Part shown: positions 41,643 to 49,883 of the stretch, in pieces
Layout: each line of letters starts with the position of its first letter
How positions within the stretch are numbered: the stretch's first letter is position 1
DNA from: Actinobacteria bacterium UBA2184
Lineage (GTDB): Bacteria; Actinomycetota; Coriobacteriia; Anaerosomatales; Anaerosomataceae
Direction: 5' to 3'
Assembly: GCA_002328745.1 (NCBI GenBank)
Contig: DCVQ01000009.1
Coordinates: 64,351-128,350 of the forward strand
Length of the DNA: 64,000 nt
Program-made: the position numbers and the translations under genes
Notes under the pieces: generated by a model
Database searches by the model: none
Told to the model about the DNA's origin: nothing
The model's input: only the letters and a program-made list of their open reading frames with translations

Positions 41643-43412
41643 CTAGTCGGTCTTGAGGTGCGCCTCGCGCAGCTGGCGCGCGCTCACCACGTCCGGCGCG
41701 CCGGTGAGCGGATCGGCACCCGACGAGGTCTTGGGGAACGCGATGACGTCGCGTATCGAGTGCGCGCCCGCGAGCAGCATGACGAGACGGTCGAGGCCGA
41801 GCGCGATGCCGCCGTGCGGCGGCGCGCCGAAGGATAGCGCCTCGAGCAGGAAGCCGAACTGCGTTCGCGCCTCATCCTCGCCGAGACCGATGCGCTTGAG
41901 CACGCGCATCTGAAGGTCGGCGTCGTGGATCCGCAGCGTGCCGCCGCCGATCTCGTAGCCGTTCATCACGAGGTCGTAGCTGTACGAGCCCACGTGAAGC
42001 GGGTCGCTCTCGATCTTGTCGATGTCGCCCTCGCGGGGCAGCGTGAACGGATGATGGTTGGCCGCGTAGCGGTCCTCATCGGCGTCGTACTTGAACATCG
42101 GGAAATCGACGACCCATAGCGCGTCGTAGCCCGTGCGCTCGATTCCGAGCTCGTCGGCCATCTTGAGGCGCAGCACGCCGAGCACCTCGTTGGCCACGTC
42201 GCGAGCGTCCGCGATCATGAGCGCGAGATCGCCCGGCTCCACCGCGAGCGTCGTCTTGAGGCCGTCCATCTCGGCCGCCGAGAGGAACTTCGCGATCGGC
42301 GAACGCACGTCGCCCTCGGCCGGGAACGCGATCCAGGCGAGGCCCTTGGCGCCCGCGTCGAGCGCGATCTGGTTGAGCGCGTCGATCTTGCCGCGGCTCC
42401 AGTCGCCCGCGCCCTTGGCGTTGATGCCCTTCACGACCCCGCCGCTTGCGAGCGCGCCCGCGAACACCTTGAACTCGCTCGAAGCGAAGGCTCGCGAGAG
42501 ATCGGCGAGTTCCATGCCGAGACGCGTGTCGGGCCGGTCGGAACCGAAGCGGTCCATCGCCTCGGCGTACGGCATGCGCCGCAGCGGCACCGGCAGATCG
42601 ACCGAGGCCTCCTTCATGACCTCGTGCATGACGTCTTCCATCATGGAGATGATGTCGTCCTCGGTCACGAAGGACATCTCGATGTCCACCTGCGTGAACT
42701 CCGGCTGGCGGTCGGCGCGAAGGTCCTCGTCGCGGAAGCAGCGGGCGATCTGGTAGTAGCGCTCGAGGCCCGCCACCATGAAGAGCTGCTTGAACAGCTG
42801 CGGCGACTGCGGCAGCGCGTAGAACTTGCCGGGGCTCAGGCGGCTCGGCACGATGAAGTCGCGCGCGCCCTCCGGCGTGGACTTGCCGAGGATGGGCGTC
42901 TCTACCTCCATGAACCCGCGCGCCTCGAGCGAGCGCCGGAATCGCTGCGCCACGCGGTCGCGGAGCGCGAGCGCCGCGAACACCTCGGGACGGCGGATGT
43001 CGAGATAGCGGTAGCGCATCCGCGTGACCTCGTCGGTGTCGATACCGGCCTCGATCTCGAACGGCGGCGTGTCGCTTGTGTTCAGGACCTCGGCACCGGA
43101 GATGATGACCTCGACCTCCCCGGTGGGCATGTTCGAGTTCTCGGTGCCCTCGGGACGGCGGCGCACGGTGCCGGTGAGCTTCACGACCCATTCGGGGCGG
43201 ACGCGCTCGGCGGTGTGGAACGCGGCGCCCGATGCGTCCGGATCGAACGTGCACTGCACGATGCCGCTCCGGTCGCGGAGGTCCACGAAGATGAGGCCGC
43301 CGTGATCGCGGCGCTTCGCCACCCAGCCCGCGAGCGTGACGGTCTCGCCGATGTTTGCGGCGCCGAGGGCGCCGGCCACCTGCGAGCGGATCGAGTAGCG
43401 TGCGTCGAACAT
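41643..43412 (-). CDS. aspS: Aspartyl-tRNA synthetase
   Basis: The 589-residue class IIb synthetase has the bacterial layout: N-terminal OB anticodon-binding domain (VTLAGWVAKRRDHGGLIFVD), catalytic core with FYALPQSPQLFKQLFMVAG, YQIARCFRDEDLRADRQPEF and TQVDIEMSFV, an inserted GAD domain, and motif 3 GGIALGLDRLVMLLAGAHSI. It charges tRNA-Asp; whether it is discriminating or also charges tRNA-Asn cannot be decided by eye. hisS-aspS adjacency (15-base gap) is a standard Gram-positive arrangement. Confidence 0.97.
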   Translation of the reverse strand: MFDARYSIRSQVAGALGAANIGETVTLAGWVAKRRDHGGLIFVDLRDRSGIVQCTFDPDASGAAFHTAERVRPEWVVKLTGTVRRRPEGTENSNMPTGEVEVIISGAEVLNTSDTPPFEIEAGIDTDEVTRMRYRYLDIRRPEVFAALALRDRVAQRFRRSLEARGFMEVETPILGKSTPEGARDFIVPSRLSPGKFYALPQSPQLFKQLFMVAGLERYYQIARCFRDEDLRADRQPEFTQVDIEMSFVTEDDIISMMEDVMHEVMKEASVDLPVPLRRMPYAEAMDRFGSDRPDTRLGMELADLSRAFASSEFKVFAGALASGGVVKGINAKGAGDWSRGKIDALNQIALDAGAKGLAWIAFPAEGDVRSPIAKFLSAAEMDGLKTTLAVEPGDLALMIADARDVANEVLGVLRLKMADELGIERTGYDALWVVDFPMFKYDADEDRYAANHHPFTLPREGDIDKIESDPLHVGSYSYDLVMNGYEIGGGTLRIHDADLQMRVLKRIGLGEDEARTQFGFLLEALSFGAPPHGGIALGLDRLVMLLAGAHSIRDVIAFPKTSSGADPLTGAPDVVSARQLREAHLKTD

Positions 43413-43427
43413 ACGGGGGATCTCCTC

Positions 43428-44699
43428 TTAGCCGAGCGCGGCTGCGACCGCGGCAGGCGCCGCGTCGAGCGCCACGCGCTTCTCTTCTCTGGTGGACATG
43501 TCGCGGAGCGTGACCTCGCCTGACGCGAGCTCATCGGGGCCGACGACCACGACGAACCGCGCGCCGAGGCGGTCGGCCTGCTTGAACTGCGACTTGAGGC
43601 TCCGCGCCTGGTGGTCGAGCTCGGCGGCGACGCCGGCGTCGCGCATCCGCTGCGCCAGCGCGAATACCTCGGCGGTCACGCTGTCGTCGACGCGCGCCAC
43701 GAACACCTCGGCTCGCGGCGGTGCGGGAACCTCGATGCCCGCGGCCTGCATGGCGAGCAGCGTGCGCTCGAAGCCGAGCGCGAAGCCCAAGCCCGGCGTC
43801 GGCGGGCCGTCGTATGCCTCCATGAGGCGGTCGTACCGGCCTCCGCCGCCAATGGCATTCTGGGAACCGAGACCCGCATCCACCTGGATCTCGAAGACGG
43901 TGCGCGTGTAATAGTCGAGCCCGCGCACGAGCGTCGAGTCCTCCACGTACGGGATGCCGAGCGCGTCCAGGTGCGTCTTCACGGCGGCGTAGTGCGCGGC
44001 GCACTCGTCGCACAGCTCGTCGCGCAGCAACGACGCGCCCGCCATCACCTCACGGCAGCCGGGGTTCTTGCAGTCGAACGCACGGAGCGGGTTGGTCTCG
44101 GCGCGCCGCACGCACTCCTCGCACAGATCGCGCGCGTGTTGCCTGATAAACGCGGCTATGGAGTCCCGGTACGCGGGGCGGCAGCTCTCGTCGCCCATCG
44201 AGTTCAGCAGAAGCCGCATGATCGCAGCCGGGATGCCAAGGGCCTCGAAGAAGCGCCAGAGCACCGTGATGACCTCGGCATCGGCGGTGGGTTCGGCGGC
44301 GCCGAGCACCTCGATGCCGATCTGCCAGAACTGCCGCATGCGGCCCTTCTGTGGACGCTCGTAGCGGAACATCGGGCCGGCGTAGTAGAGCTTCGCCTGC
44401 GCGCCGTTGGCGGTGAGATTGTGCTCGAGTGCGGCCCGCACCACGCTCGCGGTGCCCTCGGGACGGAGCGTGATCGAGCGGCCGCCCTTGTCCTCGAAGG
44501 TGTACATCTCCTTCGAGACGATGTCGGTCGCCTCGCCGATGCCGCGCGTGAAGACCTCGGTGTGCTCGAACAGCGGCGTGTACACCGGCTCGTAGCCGTA
44601 GCGGGCGAACAGCTCCTGGGCCACGCGCTGCAGGTGCTCCCACGCGCGGGCCACGTCGGGGAGCATGTCGGCAGTGCCTTTGGGTGCCTGTGCGTTCAC
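43428..44699 (-). CDS. hisS: Histidyl-tRNA synthetase
   Basis: The 423-residue class IIa synthetase has motif 1 region NAQAPKGTADMLPDVARAW, motif 2 TLRPEGTASVVRAALEHN and FRYERPQKGRMRQFWQIGIE, the His-specific LVRGLDYYTRTVFEIQ and GGGRYDRLMEAYDGPPTPGL, motif 3 GLGFALGFERTLLA and a C-terminal anticodon-binding domain. An inserted segment contains paired Cys (CEECVRRAETN, CKNPGCREV, CDECAAHY), a zinc-ribbon-like insertion seen in many bacterial HisS. It heads the hisS-aspS pair. Confidence 0.97.
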   Translation of the reverse strand: MNAQAPKGTADMLPDVARAWEHLQRVAQELFARYGYEPVYTPLFEHTEVFTRGIGEATDIVSKEMYTFEDKGGRSITLRPEGTASVVRAALEHNLTANGAQAKLYYAGPMFRYERPQKGRMRQFWQIGIEVLGAAEPTADAEVITVLWRFFEALGIPAAIMRLLLNSMGDESCRPAYRDSIAAFIRQHARDLCEECVRRAETNPLRAFDCKNPGCREVMAGASLLRDELCDECAAHYAAVKTHLDALGIPYVEDSTLVRGLDYYTRTVFEIQVDAGLGSQNAIGGGGRYDRLMEAYDGPPTPGLGFALGFERTLLAMQAAGIEVPAPPRAEVFVARVDDSVTAEVFALAQRMRDAGVAAELDHQARSLKSQFKQADRLGARFVVVVGPDELASGEVTLRDMSTREEKRVALDAAPAAVAAALG

Positions 44700-44763
44700 G
44701 CCTCGGGAGCCTTTCGGGTGGGTTCCTGCGGCTTTCGAGTGTAGCGGATGAGCGACAGGGCGG

Positions 44764-45129
44764 CTATGCGGATGCGGCGGCCTCGATCTGCCGCTTCACG
44801 CGGCGCCACAACAGCACGCCGAGAACCACGGCGGCCACTTCGACGATGTGCTTCACGATGATGGCAGGCACGAGGTCGCCCCGGAGGGCGCCGAGATCGT
44901 GCGTGTTGAAGAAGATGACTCGCGGGATACCGCCGAGGACGATCCACACGAGGGCGCCCTGCGCGAAGCGGGTCAGCAGCGGATACGCGCGAGCAAGCAC
45001 TCGCGCATCGGCGGGTCCGCCCGCACGGGCCTGCCGCTCAAGCGCCCACATGATGGCCGCCGCCGCGATCAGGACAGCTGTGGCCACGTCGTGGAAGTAG
45101 TTGTTCATGATGATGAGGATGTCGAGCAT
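44764..45129 (-). CDS. Unrecognised four-helix membrane protein
   Basis: From ATG 45129 (GGAGG six bases upstream) the product has 121 residues with about three or four membrane helices. The N-terminus MLDILIIMNNYFHDVATAVL includes a membrane-embedded His, and another His lies in KHIVEVAAVVLGVLL. Such paired intramembrane His residues can bind heme b, but this is speculation. No named family recognised. It is divergent from the plus-strand gene at 45257, sharing an intergenic region that holds possible promoters for both. Confidence 0.65.
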   Translation of the reverse strand: MLDILIIMNNYFHDVATAVLIAAAAIMWALERQARAGGPADARVLARAYPLLTRFAQGALVWIVLGGIPRVIFFNTHDLGALRGDLVPAIIVKHIVEVAAVVLGVLLWRRVKRQIEAAASA

Positions 45130-45162
45130 GGCACTCCTCCGGAGGGTGGGACCGGCACGACG

Positions 45163-45168
45163 ATGATA
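45163..45168 (-). promoter_or_regulatory. Candidate -10 for the minus-strand membrane gene
   Basis: The minus strand reads TATCAT, five of six matches, 33 bases before the ATG at 45129. No clear -35. It lies back to back with the plus-strand element at 45219. Confidence 0.3.
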
Positions 45169-45218
45169 CTTGTTCCCTTCGATGCACACACGTCACGGCC
45201 CCGGGCACCGACATCCGC

Positions 45219-45224
45219 TAGAAT
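45219..45224 (+). promoter_or_regulatory. Candidate -10 for the plus-strand synthase-like gene
   Basis: TAGAAT (five of six matches) would start transcription at about 45231, downstream of the only in-frame ATG (45182) but upstream of a CTG at 45257 with a good ribosome site. It therefore bears on the choice of start codon. Confidence 0.45.
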
Positions 45225-45256
45225 CACGGGGATGCCAGGACACGAGGGGAACACCG

Positions 45257-47587
45257 CTGAAAGCGACCACCGCAATCACCCGCGCTGACCGTATCGCGCT
45301 GCTCGTCCTCGGGCTGCTGGGAGCGGTCTCGCTCGTCTACCAGGTCACCTGGACCAGGCAACTCACAACCCTGCTCGGCTCCACCGTCACCTCGATCGCC
45401 CTGGTGACGGCGATGTTCATGGTGGGGATGGCGGCGGGCGCGTGGCTCGTGGGCCGACGCGCCGACCGCGGCACCGGCCATCTCCGGCTGCTCGCCGGGC
45501 TCTCCATCGGCCTCGGCGTGAGCGGCGCCGTCGCCGTGCCGCTCAACGCCCTCGTCGTGGGGTTCTACGGCAGCGGGACGCTCGGGACCTCCCAGGGGGC
45601 CCTCCTCGCGCTCGCCGCGGCGCTCGCCGCGATGATGACGCTCGTGCCTACGGCCTTCGTGGGTGCGGCGTTCCCGGTGGCGAGCCGCATGCTCTCGATC
45701 CACCGACGCGACATCGCGTCAGGCGCGGGATCGGGCTACGTGGCGGGCACCGTCGGCTCGGTCGCCGGAGCGCTGTTAGGCGGACTCGTCCTCGTGCCGG
45801 CGGTCGGCGTCAACGCAGCGATACTGCTGAGCGCCGCTGTGGCGGCCGTTGCGGGAGTGGCCCTGTACCTGGCGAGTCCGAACGCGGAGACGCCGCCCGC
45901 GGCCTCCGCGACGGCTGTTCGGCCGGCCGGTGACGAGGCGGGCGCTCCATCGCACCCCACCCGCCGGCCCGCGATGATCGCGTTCGCCCTCTCCGGGGCA
46001 GCGGTGATGATCTACGAGACCGTCTGGACCCGCGAGCTGCTCCTGATCTTCGGGGCAAGCGTCTACGCCGTTGCGACGATGCTCGCCGCGGCCCTGACCG
46101 GGCTGGCGATCGGGCAATGGCTGGGACACAGGAACTCTCAAGACCGCGAAGCTGCGCTCGCGACGATCGGCCTCCTGCAGCTCGGGGGTGCGGGATCGGC
46201 CATGCTGTCCCCGCTGCTCACGAGGATGGTGCCGCTCCTGTACCACACCGCGCGCGGCGTCGTCCCGGGCGGTGTCGCCGGCTTCATCGCGACTCAATAC
46301 GCCCTCACGTTCGTGATCGTCGCGCTCCCGTGCGTGCTGCTCGGCGCGACCGCGCCAATCGCGATCCGGCTCGCGACCTCCCGGCGGTCGGTGCTCGGCA
46401 GGGATCTCGGCGACGCATACGCGCTGAACACCGCGGGCGCCGTTGTCGGCTCTCTTGCCGGAGGACTGCTCCTCGTCCCGGCGCTGTCGACGGTGGGCAC
46501 CACCGCAGTCTCAGCTGCGCTCAACATCACGGCGGCCGTGATCGCACTGAGGGCAGCCCTCCCCCTCGCCGGAGCGACGGCGGTCCGCGGCAGACTGGTC
46601 GCGTCGATGGCGCTCGTCGCGTTCGGTGGCGCCGCGCTGCTGACGGCGCAAGACACGTCGATGCATCTCGTCCTCGCGGTCCAACCGTCGACGAGTTCGA
46701 TCTCGGCGAGTCACCTCACCGAGGTCTCCAAGATGATGAACGTCGTGTACTCCAAGGACCCGCCGCAAGGGCGCGTGACCGTGTTCGAGAGTCCCGACGG
46801 AACGCGTTCCCTGCACGTCTCGGGCATGAACGAGGGCGCCCTCCTGCTCTCGGACATCCAGACGATGGAGACGATCATCCACCTGCCGTCGGTGATCGTA
46901 GAGGACGCCTCGGACGTGCTCGTGGTCGGTCTCGGCACAGGGATGACCTCGGATCTCGCTCTCACCAGATGGGGAGAACCCCGCGTCGATACCGTTGAGA
47001 TCAACCCCGCGGTCGTCGAGGCATCGCACTACTTCGTGGACCAGCCCATCGAGGACCACCCCCGATCGCGCATCATCATCGACGACGCGCGGCACTACTA
47101 CGCCACCACCGATGCCCGGTACGACATCATCGCCTCGGAGCCGAGCCATCCCCTTTCCACGTATTCGGCGAGGATGTTCACGCTGGAATCGTTCAGGGCC
47201 GGTTCGCGCATCCTCAAGCCCGGTGGCGTCATGCTCCAGTGGCTGCCCGCGTACCTCATGGAGGACGAGGACCTCGAGCTCATGGTGAAGACCTTCGGCT
47301 CAGCCTTCCCGAACACACACGTCTTCGCGACGCTGAATCCCGAGCAGCCCACGCAGCAGCTTGACTACCTGATGGTCGGCATGAACGGCGATGAGGTCCT
47401 CGATCCGATTGTCGTGCTTGCGGCGCTTGAAGCCGACGACTCCCATGACTTCCTCGTGACCCACCTCATGGGCCCCGACGAAGTGCGGCGGATCGTCGAG
47501 AGCCCGGACGTGCCGCTCAACACAGACGACCGACCGTTCTTCGAGTACCGGATGCCGCTGCGGTACCTGCAGTGGATCTGGGAATAG
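45257..47587 (+). CDS. Polytopic membrane protein with spermidine-synthase-like C-terminal domain
   Basis: About 776 residues from CTG 45257 (GAGGGG seven bases upstream). Residues 1-470 hold about a dozen membrane helices, with VYQVTWTRQLTTLLGSTVTS and the similar MIYETVWTRELLLIFGASVY marking two homologous halves. Residues 500-770 are a class I methyltransferase fold like spermidine synthase: glycine loop VLVVGLGTGMTSDLAL and acidic VDTVEINPAVVEAS. The catalytic Asp segment of true aminopropyltransferases is replaced by IIASEPSHPLSTY, so polyamine synthesis is doubtful. Similar fused proteins are widespread in environmental bacteria without a settled function. It is the only plus-strand gene in the window. 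The in-frame ATG at 45182 lies upstream of the likely promoter. Confidence 0.8.
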   Translation: MKATTAITRADRIALLVLGLLGAVSLVYQVTWTRQLTTLLGSTVTSIALVTAMFMVGMAAGAWLVGRRADRGTGHLRLLAGLSIGLGVSGAVAVPLNALVVGFYGSGTLGTSQGALLALAAALAAMMTLVPTAFVGAAFPVASRMLSIHRRDIASGAGSGYVAGTVGSVAGALLGGLVLVPAVGVNAAILLSAAVAAVAGVALYLASPNAETPPAASATAVRPAGDEAGAPSHPTRRPAMIAFALSGAAVMIYETVWTRELLLIFGASVYAVATMLAAALTGLAIGQWLGHRNSQDREAALATIGLLQLGGAGSAMLSPLLTRMVPLLYHTARGVVPGGVAGFIATQYALTFVIVALPCVLLGATAPIAIRLATSRRSVLGRDLGDAYALNTAGAVVGSLAGGLLLVPALSTVGTTAVSAALNITAAVIALRAALPLAGATAVRGRLVASMALVAFGGAALLTAQDTSMHLVLAVQPSTSSISASHLTEVSKMMNVVYSKDPPQGRVTVFESPDGTRSLHVSGMNEGALLLSDIQTMETIIHLPSVIVEDASDVLVVGLGTGMTSDLALTRWGEPRVDTVEINPAVVEASHYFVDQPIEDHPRSRIIIDDARHYYATTDARYDIIASEPSHPLSTYSARMFTLESFRAGSRILKPGGVMLQWLPAYLMEDEDLELMVKTFGSAFPNTHVFATLNPEQPTQQLDYLMVGMNGDEVLDPIVVLAALEADDSHDFLVTHLMGPDEVRRIVESPDVPLNTDDRPFFEYRMPLRYLQWIWE

Positions 47588-47610
47588 CGGCCCCCGAGGG
47601 CCTCGGCCGC
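47587..47610. terminator. Bidirectional hairpin between convergent genes
   Basis: GCGGCC and GGCCGC arms (6 bp) enclose a 12-base centre with its own CCC/GGG pairing. The hairpin starts in the stop codon of the plus-strand gene and ends 1 base before the stop of the minus-strand ccsA, so it probably terminates both transcripts. Confidence 0.5.
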
Positions 47611-47611
47611 G

Positions 47612-48475
47612 CTAGCGACCCCGCCCCATGTCGAAGTTGCCCTCGCCGAGACTCCTGAACAGGTGATACGAGCTGGGCAGCACCTGAACGCCCCAGAAGC
47701 TCATCATCACGCCGAACAGCGATAGGAACGCCACCCATGCCAGCTTCGCTCCACGCCAGCCAAGGGTGGTGTGCGCATGCAGGTAGAACGCGTACGCGAG
47801 CCAGGTGAGCAGACTCCATGTCTCGACGGGGTCCCAGCGCCAGTACGAGCCCCACAGCTCGTAGGCCCAGATCGCTCCGGAGGCGATCATCGCGGCATTC
47901 ACGATGAAGCCGAACACCACGAACCGGAAGGTCATCTCGCCGAGACGTGCGGCGTCCGGCGTGCGGGCCAGCAGGGAGTCCTCGCGCAGCGGCTTGCGGC
48001 GCCGGGCCTTCAGGAGTTCGACGCCCGCAAGAGACGCTGCCGCCACGTATCCGGCGTAGGTAGCCCAGGCGAAGAGCACGTGGATCACCAGCCAGACGCT
48101 GCGATACGCGGGCGTGACCGGACCGGGGTCGGACGGGACCAGCAGCCCGTAGCCGACAGTGAGCAGCACGAAGGGGAACACGACCACTCCCGCCACCCGG
48201 ACGCGCGGCCACGTGTAGGACATGATCAGGTACACGAGCACGATCGCCCACGTCCCCGAGAGCGCGTTCTCGTAGTCCTGCACGTACGGCAGGCGGCCGG
48301 TGTCGATCCAGCGCAACACGATCGAGGCTGTGTGCGACGCGAACGCAGCCAGCGTCAGTCCGAAAGCCGCTCCCTCGAGCCGTTGTCGAGAGAACGCGAG
48401 GCCCGCGACCGAGGCCAGGGTGGCAAGCGCGTAGAGCACGACTGCGAGCCAGAACGTAGCGGTCTCAGCTGTCAC
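47612..48475 (-). CDS. ccsA: System II cytochrome c maturation protein CcsA, first copy
   Basis: From GTG 48475 (AAGGAGG six bases upstream) the product has 287 residues and about eight membrane helices. The heme-handling WWD signature is intact (SYWRWDPVETWSLLTWLAY), and the flanking membrane His residues are present (VWLVIHVLFAWATYAGY and FYLHAHTTLGWRG). CcsA with ResB/CcsB forms the heme-export and ligation complex that attaches heme to CxxCH motifs outside the membrane. It overlaps the upstream resB by 11 bases. It is the last gene of the run that begins with the giant multiheme cytochrome. Confidence 0.92.
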   Translation of the reverse strand: MTAETATFWLAVVLYALATLASVAGLAFSRQRLEGAAFGLTLAAFASHTASIVLRWIDTGRLPYVQDYENALSGTWAIVLVYLIMSYTWPRVRVAGVVVFPFVLLTVGYGLLVPSDPGPVTPAYRSVWLVIHVLFAWATYAGYVAAASLAGVELLKARRRKPLREDSLLARTPDAARLGEMTFRFVVFGFIVNAAMIASGAIWAYELWGSYWRWDPVETWSLLTWLAYAFYLHAHTTLGWRGAKLAWVAFLSLFGVMMSFWGVQVLPSSYHLFRSLGEGNFDMGRGR

Positions 48476-49883
48476 GACGCACCTCCTTGGACGGATTGTC
48501 CCCCATATCGGCGCCTGCGACCGGTTCGGACGGGTCGGCAGGCGGCGATACGAGCCGAGCGATGAGGTCGGCCTCCTTCGGCAACGCACGCGCGCTGTAC
48601 CGCACCGCGCCCCACAGGTGCAGGCGCGCGCCATCAGGGCCTTCGGCGAGCGCGGCTTTCAGCCAGCGATCCGGATCGATGAAGCGCACGAGCGTGCCCG
48701 CGATGATGAGCGCGAAGGAGAGGTAGATCACATGGCGTCCGGCGTCGGCCCGCACCATGAACCGGTTCCAGACGCGCACTTCGTTCACCCGCATCGTGTA
48801 TCCACCGACCGTGACTCCGGCCGAGCCCGGCACGACCCACACCGGGTCCTCCGACGCGTCCGGGTCCGCCATCGACAGCCCCACGATCGGAGACGTGATC
48901 CGTAGGCCTTCAGTCATCTTCTCGTCCAGGGGCTGCGACGCGTCCGGCCGGGACAGGATCTGCAGCTCCCCGTTCGGCAGTCCGAACGAGTCCTCGTAGC
49001 CCCGGTCGGTCACGTTGAGAAGATTGACGAACGAGTCCAACACCACTGTGCCCGCGGGATCGGTCACCGTGATCCAGACGGAGTGCCCGGCGTCCTGCAG
49101 CAGGAACGACTTCCCCCTCACTTTGAGGGGATAGTTGACTCTCGCCGCCTCTTCCCGGTCGCCGCTCGCGTCGGTCACCTGGAGATTCGCGACCGCGTCC
49201 ACCACGGTGCCGTCCTCGTAGGTGAACTCCATGCTCTTCAGCGTGATGGCGAAGTCGCGAAAGGCGCTCCCGACCGACGGCACCTGGCTCACGCTCAGGT
49301 AGTCGTCCGGCGTGTCGAAGCGGGCCTGCCCCTCGGTGAAGAGCATCTCTCCACGAAACGTCGTCACCCCCGTCAGCACACCGCCGATGAGCACGAGCAC
49401 GAGGGCGGCGTGCATCACGACCGACCCGATGAAGCCGGCGCCGCCGCGCCTGAGATAGTAGCGGGTCTCCCCCTCGCCTACCTCGGTCGCCCGGGCGCCG
49501 AGCGAAGCGAGCACGGATGCGACCGCAACAGGATCCCGGACCGCGAGCACGAGCGCTGTGTCGGGGACCGCCCCCGTGCCCCGCGTGGCCGCGCGCCCGA
49601 GCCGCTTGGCCACGCGCTCCCACGTGCAGACGATCAGGTTCACGGCAAGCAGCCCGGCCGCCGCGTAGTACAGGGCCGAGGTGAAGACGTGATCGAGCGC
49701 GAGCGCATCGAAGAGCCATCCGACGGGCCCCGGCATCGCCCCCAGGAACGAATCGACCTGGTCATCGGGGAAGATCCCGCGCTGCGGGATCAGGAAGGAC
49801 GCTACCAGGAAGCCGAGCTGGACGCCGATCAGCCAGGCGGCGAGTCGTGCGGACGCGATCACCCGGATCAGCCGCGCTACCAT
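48465..49883 (-). CDS. resB: System II cytochrome c maturation protein ResB, first copy
   Basis: A 472-residue ResB-family protein: N-terminal membrane helices (SARLAAWLIGVQLGFLVASF, YAAAGLLAVNLIVCTWERVA), a further helix (GSVVMHAALVLVLIGGVLTG) with its membrane His, a large extracytoplasmic domain with YPLKVRGKSFLLQDAGHSVW, and a last helix (VIYLSFALIIAGTLVRFIDP). ResB keeps apocytochrome thiols reduced and channels heme with CcsA. Its ATG directly follows the stop of the solute-binding-like gene. The second ResB in the window is only distantly similar, so the two pairs are old paralogues rather than a recent duplication. Confidence 0.9.
   Translation of the reverse strand: MVARLIRVIASARLAAWLIGVQLGFLVASFLIPQRGIFPDDQVDSFLGAMPGPVGWLFDALALDHVFTSALYYAAAGLLAVNLIVCTWERVAKRLGRAATRGTGAVPDTALVLAVRDPVAVASVLASLGARATEVGEGETRYYLRRGGAGFIGSVVMHAALVLVLIGGVLTGVTTFRGEMLFTEGQARFDTPDDYLSVSQVPSVGSAFRDFAITLKSMEFTYEDGTVVDAVANLQVTDASGDREEAARVNYPLKVRGKSFLLQDAGHSVWITVTDPAGTVVLDSFVNLLNVTDRGYEDSFGLPNGELQILSRPDASQPLDEKMTEGLRITSPIVGLSMADPDASEDPVWVVPGSAGVTVGGYTMRVNEVRVWNRFMVRADAGRHVIYLSFALIIAGTLVRFIDPDRWLKAALAEGPDGARLHLWGAVRYSARALPKEADLIARLVSPPADPSEPVAGADMGDNPSKEVRRDS

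Noticed and set aside
45182..45184. ATG at 45182 as start of the synthase-like membrane protein
   Set aside because: No ribosome site, it lies upstream of the best promoter element, and the added residues are not signal-like.
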